Assembly (NCBI GenBank): GCA_025935655.1
Contig: JAICUV010000053.1
Span: 1-15,804, forward strand
Source of the DNA: Chloroflexota bacterium
GTDB lineage: Bacteria; Chloroflexota; Limnocylindria; Limnocylindrales; CSP1-4
DNA: 15,804 nt
Reading direction: 5' to 3'
The position numbers and the translations under genes were made by a program. The notes beneath the pieces were generated by a model that was given only the letters and a program-made list of their open reading frames with translations, had not been told where the DNA came from and ran no database searches. Of this stretch, positions 14,311 through 15,804 are shown piece by piece. How positions within the stretch are numbered: the first letter of the stretch is position 1; each line of letters opens with the position of its first letter.

Positions 14311-14844
14311 ATGCCGGCCGATCCGCGCCCCTTCGCACAGCCCACGCTCATCGGCGAGGCATTCGCCGGGAGCGGCGCGAACGCCGCGCACATCAACGTC
14401 GTCATCGGGCGCAAGGGCGGCCCGGTGGAGACCGCGTGGACGACGGCCCTGGCGACGCCGCGCGCGGGATACATCCCGTTCCTGGCGGTCCTCCGCCCGA
14501 ACCTGCCGGTCAGGCCGATGACGCTGTTCGTGAACAAGGCCGACCTGCGGGGAGACGCGCACTCCACGCTGACCTGGGGTCCGGCGCAGGCCGGCGTCGC
14601 CGCCGGCGTGACCGCGGCCGTCGCCGAGGGCCTCATCCCCGCCGGCGAGGTGGACGAGCTGCTGGTGATCGTCGCGGTGTGGGTCGACTGGGCGGCCGAC
14701 GAGGCCGCGCTGGTGTTCGCGAACAACCGAACCGCCACGCACGACGCGATCGGTGCCGCCGTCCGCGGGGAGCCGCCGGTCGAAGACGTCATCGCTGAGG
14801 CCGGCCACCCCTGGAACGCCTACTACCACGAGCACCGCAACTAG
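14311..14844 (+). CDS. Formaldehyde-activating enzyme (Fae) family protein
   Basis: The 177-residue protein aligns along its length with Fae, which joins formaldehyde to tetrahydromethanopterin in methylotrophs and methanogens. Shared features are Gly-Glu-Ala-Phe near 15-18, His27 in Ala-Ala-His-Ile (the position of catalytic His17 of Methylobacterium Fae), Ala-Val-Leu-Arg-Pro-Asn-Leu-Pro, and a Gly-Pro-Ala-Gln-Ala-Gly-Val-Ala segment. Others are Ala-Val-Ala-Glu-Gly-Leu-Ile-Pro and a Trp near the Asp-rich helix. The Asp usually two residues after the His is Asn29 here, so substrate or activity may differ. ATG 14311 has AGGGAG at 14298-14303. Its last base is the first base of the downstream enolase-family gene. 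No other tetrahydromethanopterin-pathway gene is visible, so true Fae function is unproven. Confidence 0.85.
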   Translation: MPADPRPFAQPTLIGEAFAGSGANAAHINVVIGRKGGPVETAWTTALATPRAGYIPFLAVLRPNLPVRPMTLFVNKADLRGDAHSTLTWGPAQAGVAAGVTAAVAEGLIPAGEVDELLVIVAVWVDWAADEAALVFANNRTATHDAIGAAVRGEPPVEDVIAEAGHPWNAYYHEHRN

Positions 14845-15804
14845 TGCGCATCACCCGGATCCGCGTCGCCCGGCTGGAACGCCGGCTCGACCCGCCGTTC
14901 CACGCGGCGTGGGATCCCGTCCCGCGCACCTCGTTCGCCGCCACGCTCGTCCGCGTCGAGACCGACGAGGGCGTCACCGGCATCGGCTCCGGCGACACGA
15001 TGGACGGCTTCCCGGCCTACGAGCACCTGTTCCTCGGCGAGGACCCGATGCGGATCGCGCGTCACGTGCGCGCGCTCGAGACCATCGCGTTCCACGCCGG
15101 CCGCTACTGGCCGCTCGAGGCCGCGCTGTGGGATCTCATCGGGAAGGTGACCGGCCAGCCGGTGGCGGTCCTGTTCGGTGGCGCCACGGCCGCGCTCCCC
15201 GCCTACGCCTCCACGGGCGAGCGGCGCACGCCCGACGAGCGGGCCGCCTCCGCCATCGCGATCCGCGAGGCGGGCTTCCGGGCGATGAAAATCCGGATCG
15301 ACCGCCACCGGCGGGCCGAGGGCCTCGAGGCCGTGCGCGCGGTCCGGGCCGCGGTCGGCGACACGCTGGAGCTCATGGTCGACCTCAACGCGGCCTGGCG
15401 GATGCCCGGCGACACGTCGCCCGGGCTGGACGTCGTCTCGGCCCGCCGCGTCGCCGACGAGCTCGCGGAGCTGGGCGTCCTGTGGCTCGAGGAGCCGCTC
15501 GACGGCGGTGACCTGCGGGGCCTCGCGTCGTTGCGTGCCGGCGGGCGGATCCGGATCGCGGGCGGCGAGATGACGCGCTCGATGCCGGAGCTGCTCGCGG
15601 CACTCGACGGGGACGCTTACGACGTCTACCAGCCGGACGTCGTCCTGGCGGTCGGGATGCTCAGGGCGCGGACGATCGCGGAGGTCGCCCTCGCGCGCAG
15701 CCGGTGGTTCACACCCCACACCTGGACGAACGGGATCGGCGTGCTCGCGAACCTCCACGTGGCCGCGGGCGTGGGCGGCGGTCCGTACCTCGAGTACCCG
15801 TACG
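14844..15804 (+). CDS. Enolase-superfamily enzyme, mandelate racemase subgroup (cut by window end)
   Basis: The gene starts at GTG 14844, sharing its first base with the fae stop codon, and runs off the window after 320 codons; family members usually have 360-400. The N-terminal capping domain, about 1-120, has Val-Glu-Thr-Asp-Glu-Gly-Val-Thr-Gly-Ile-Gly. The barrel carries Lys149-Ile-Arg151 where most members have Lys-x-Lys. The three metal ligands follow: Asp180 (Asp-Leu-Asn), Glu216 (Trp-Leu-Glu-Glu-Pro) and Glu242 (Gly-Gly-Glu). The Asp265 (Gln-Pro-Asp) and His292 (Thr-Pro-His) dyad marks the mandelate racemase/sugar-acid dehydratase type. A Leu-Glu-Tyr motif near the right edge supplies another usual active-site Glu. 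A sugar-acid dehydratase or racemase is likely; the substrate cannot be told. Confidence 0.88.
   Translation, partial: MRITRIRVARLERRLDPPFHAAWDPVPRTSFAATLVRVETDEGVTGIGSGDTMDGFPAYEHLFLGEDPMRIARHVRALETIAFHAGRYWPLEAALWDLIGKVTGQPVAVLFGGATAALPAYASTGERRTPDERAASAIAIREAGFRAMKIRIDRHRRAEGLEAVRAVRAAVGDTLELMVDLNAAWRMPGDTSPGLDVVSARRVADELAELGVLWLEEPLDGGDLRGLASLRAGGRIRIAGGEMTRSMPELLAALDGDAYDVYQPDVVLAVGMLRARTIAEVALARSRWFTPHTWTNGIGVLANLHVAAGVGGGPYLEYPY

Noticed and set aside
10985..14338. Very long open frames on both strands across the secreted-protein and ATPase genes.
   Set aside because: They are high-GC shadow frames, with Arg/Gly/Pro/Ala-rich translations and no domains. The real genes have signal peptide or Walker motifs and ribosome binding sites.
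12623..14844. A HerA-type antiphage defence system.
   Set aside because: The ATPase is of the YjgR/DUF853 type, and no Sir2, NurA, DUF4297 or other nuclease-like partner is adjacent; the neighbours are metabolic enzymes.

Overview
This is a very GC-rich bacterial window with dense, overlapping genes, GTG starts at about half of them, and one TTG start. The codons, the CimA-containing ilv-leu operon, and the Asp-Asn-His-Lys sequence in IlvB in place of the usual Asn-Asn-Gly-Tyr suggest a Chloroflexota-like (Limnocylindria-type) or actinobacterium-like organism. That placement is an inference and weak. No rRNA, tRNA, CRISPR array, IS element or phage gene is visible.

Region 1 (about 1-441) is a regulatory leader. 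It holds a plausible sigma70-type promoter, a TTG-started 72-codon leader ORF with a good ribosome binding site, and a perfect 10-bp GC-rich hairpin followed by a short T run just upstream of ilvB. Ten of leader codons 38-55 are leucine. Six of those ten are CTT, a codon almost unused by the neighbouring genes. This is the layout of ribosome-mediated leucine attenuation.

Region 2 (442-10804) is one long plus-strand operon: ilvB, ilvN, ilvC, leuA, leuB, cimA, a free-standing LeuA-type regulatory domain protein, a class I methyltransferase and pheA. Most junctions are ATGA or GTGA overlaps or 1-bp gaps, which implies translational coupling. The largest gap, between leuB and cimA, carries a strong hairpin. 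IlvBN and IlvC carry out the shared first steps of valine, leucine and isoleucine synthesis. LeuA and LeuB belong to the leucine branch. CimA makes citramalate from pyruvate and acetyl-CoA, a threonine-independent route to 2-oxobutyrate for isoleucine. leuC, leuD, ilvD and ilvE are not in the window and must lie elsewhere. PheA adds phenylalanine synthesis at the distal end. A long GC-rich hairpin follows pheA.

Region 3 (10870-12444, minus strand) is a convergent gene for a secreted, multi-domain beta-sandwich protein of unknown role.

Region 4 (12623 to the right edge, plus strand) is a three-gene cluster: a YjgR/HerA-like (DUF853) ATPase, a formaldehyde-activating-enzyme (Fae) family protein, and an enolase-superfamily (mandelate racemase type) enzyme cut off by the window end. 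fae and the enolase gene share one base.

The observations most worth following up are the leucine attenuator, the orphan LeuA regulatory domain beside two full-length synthases, and the Fae-enolase pair. I see no clear new defence or mobile system.
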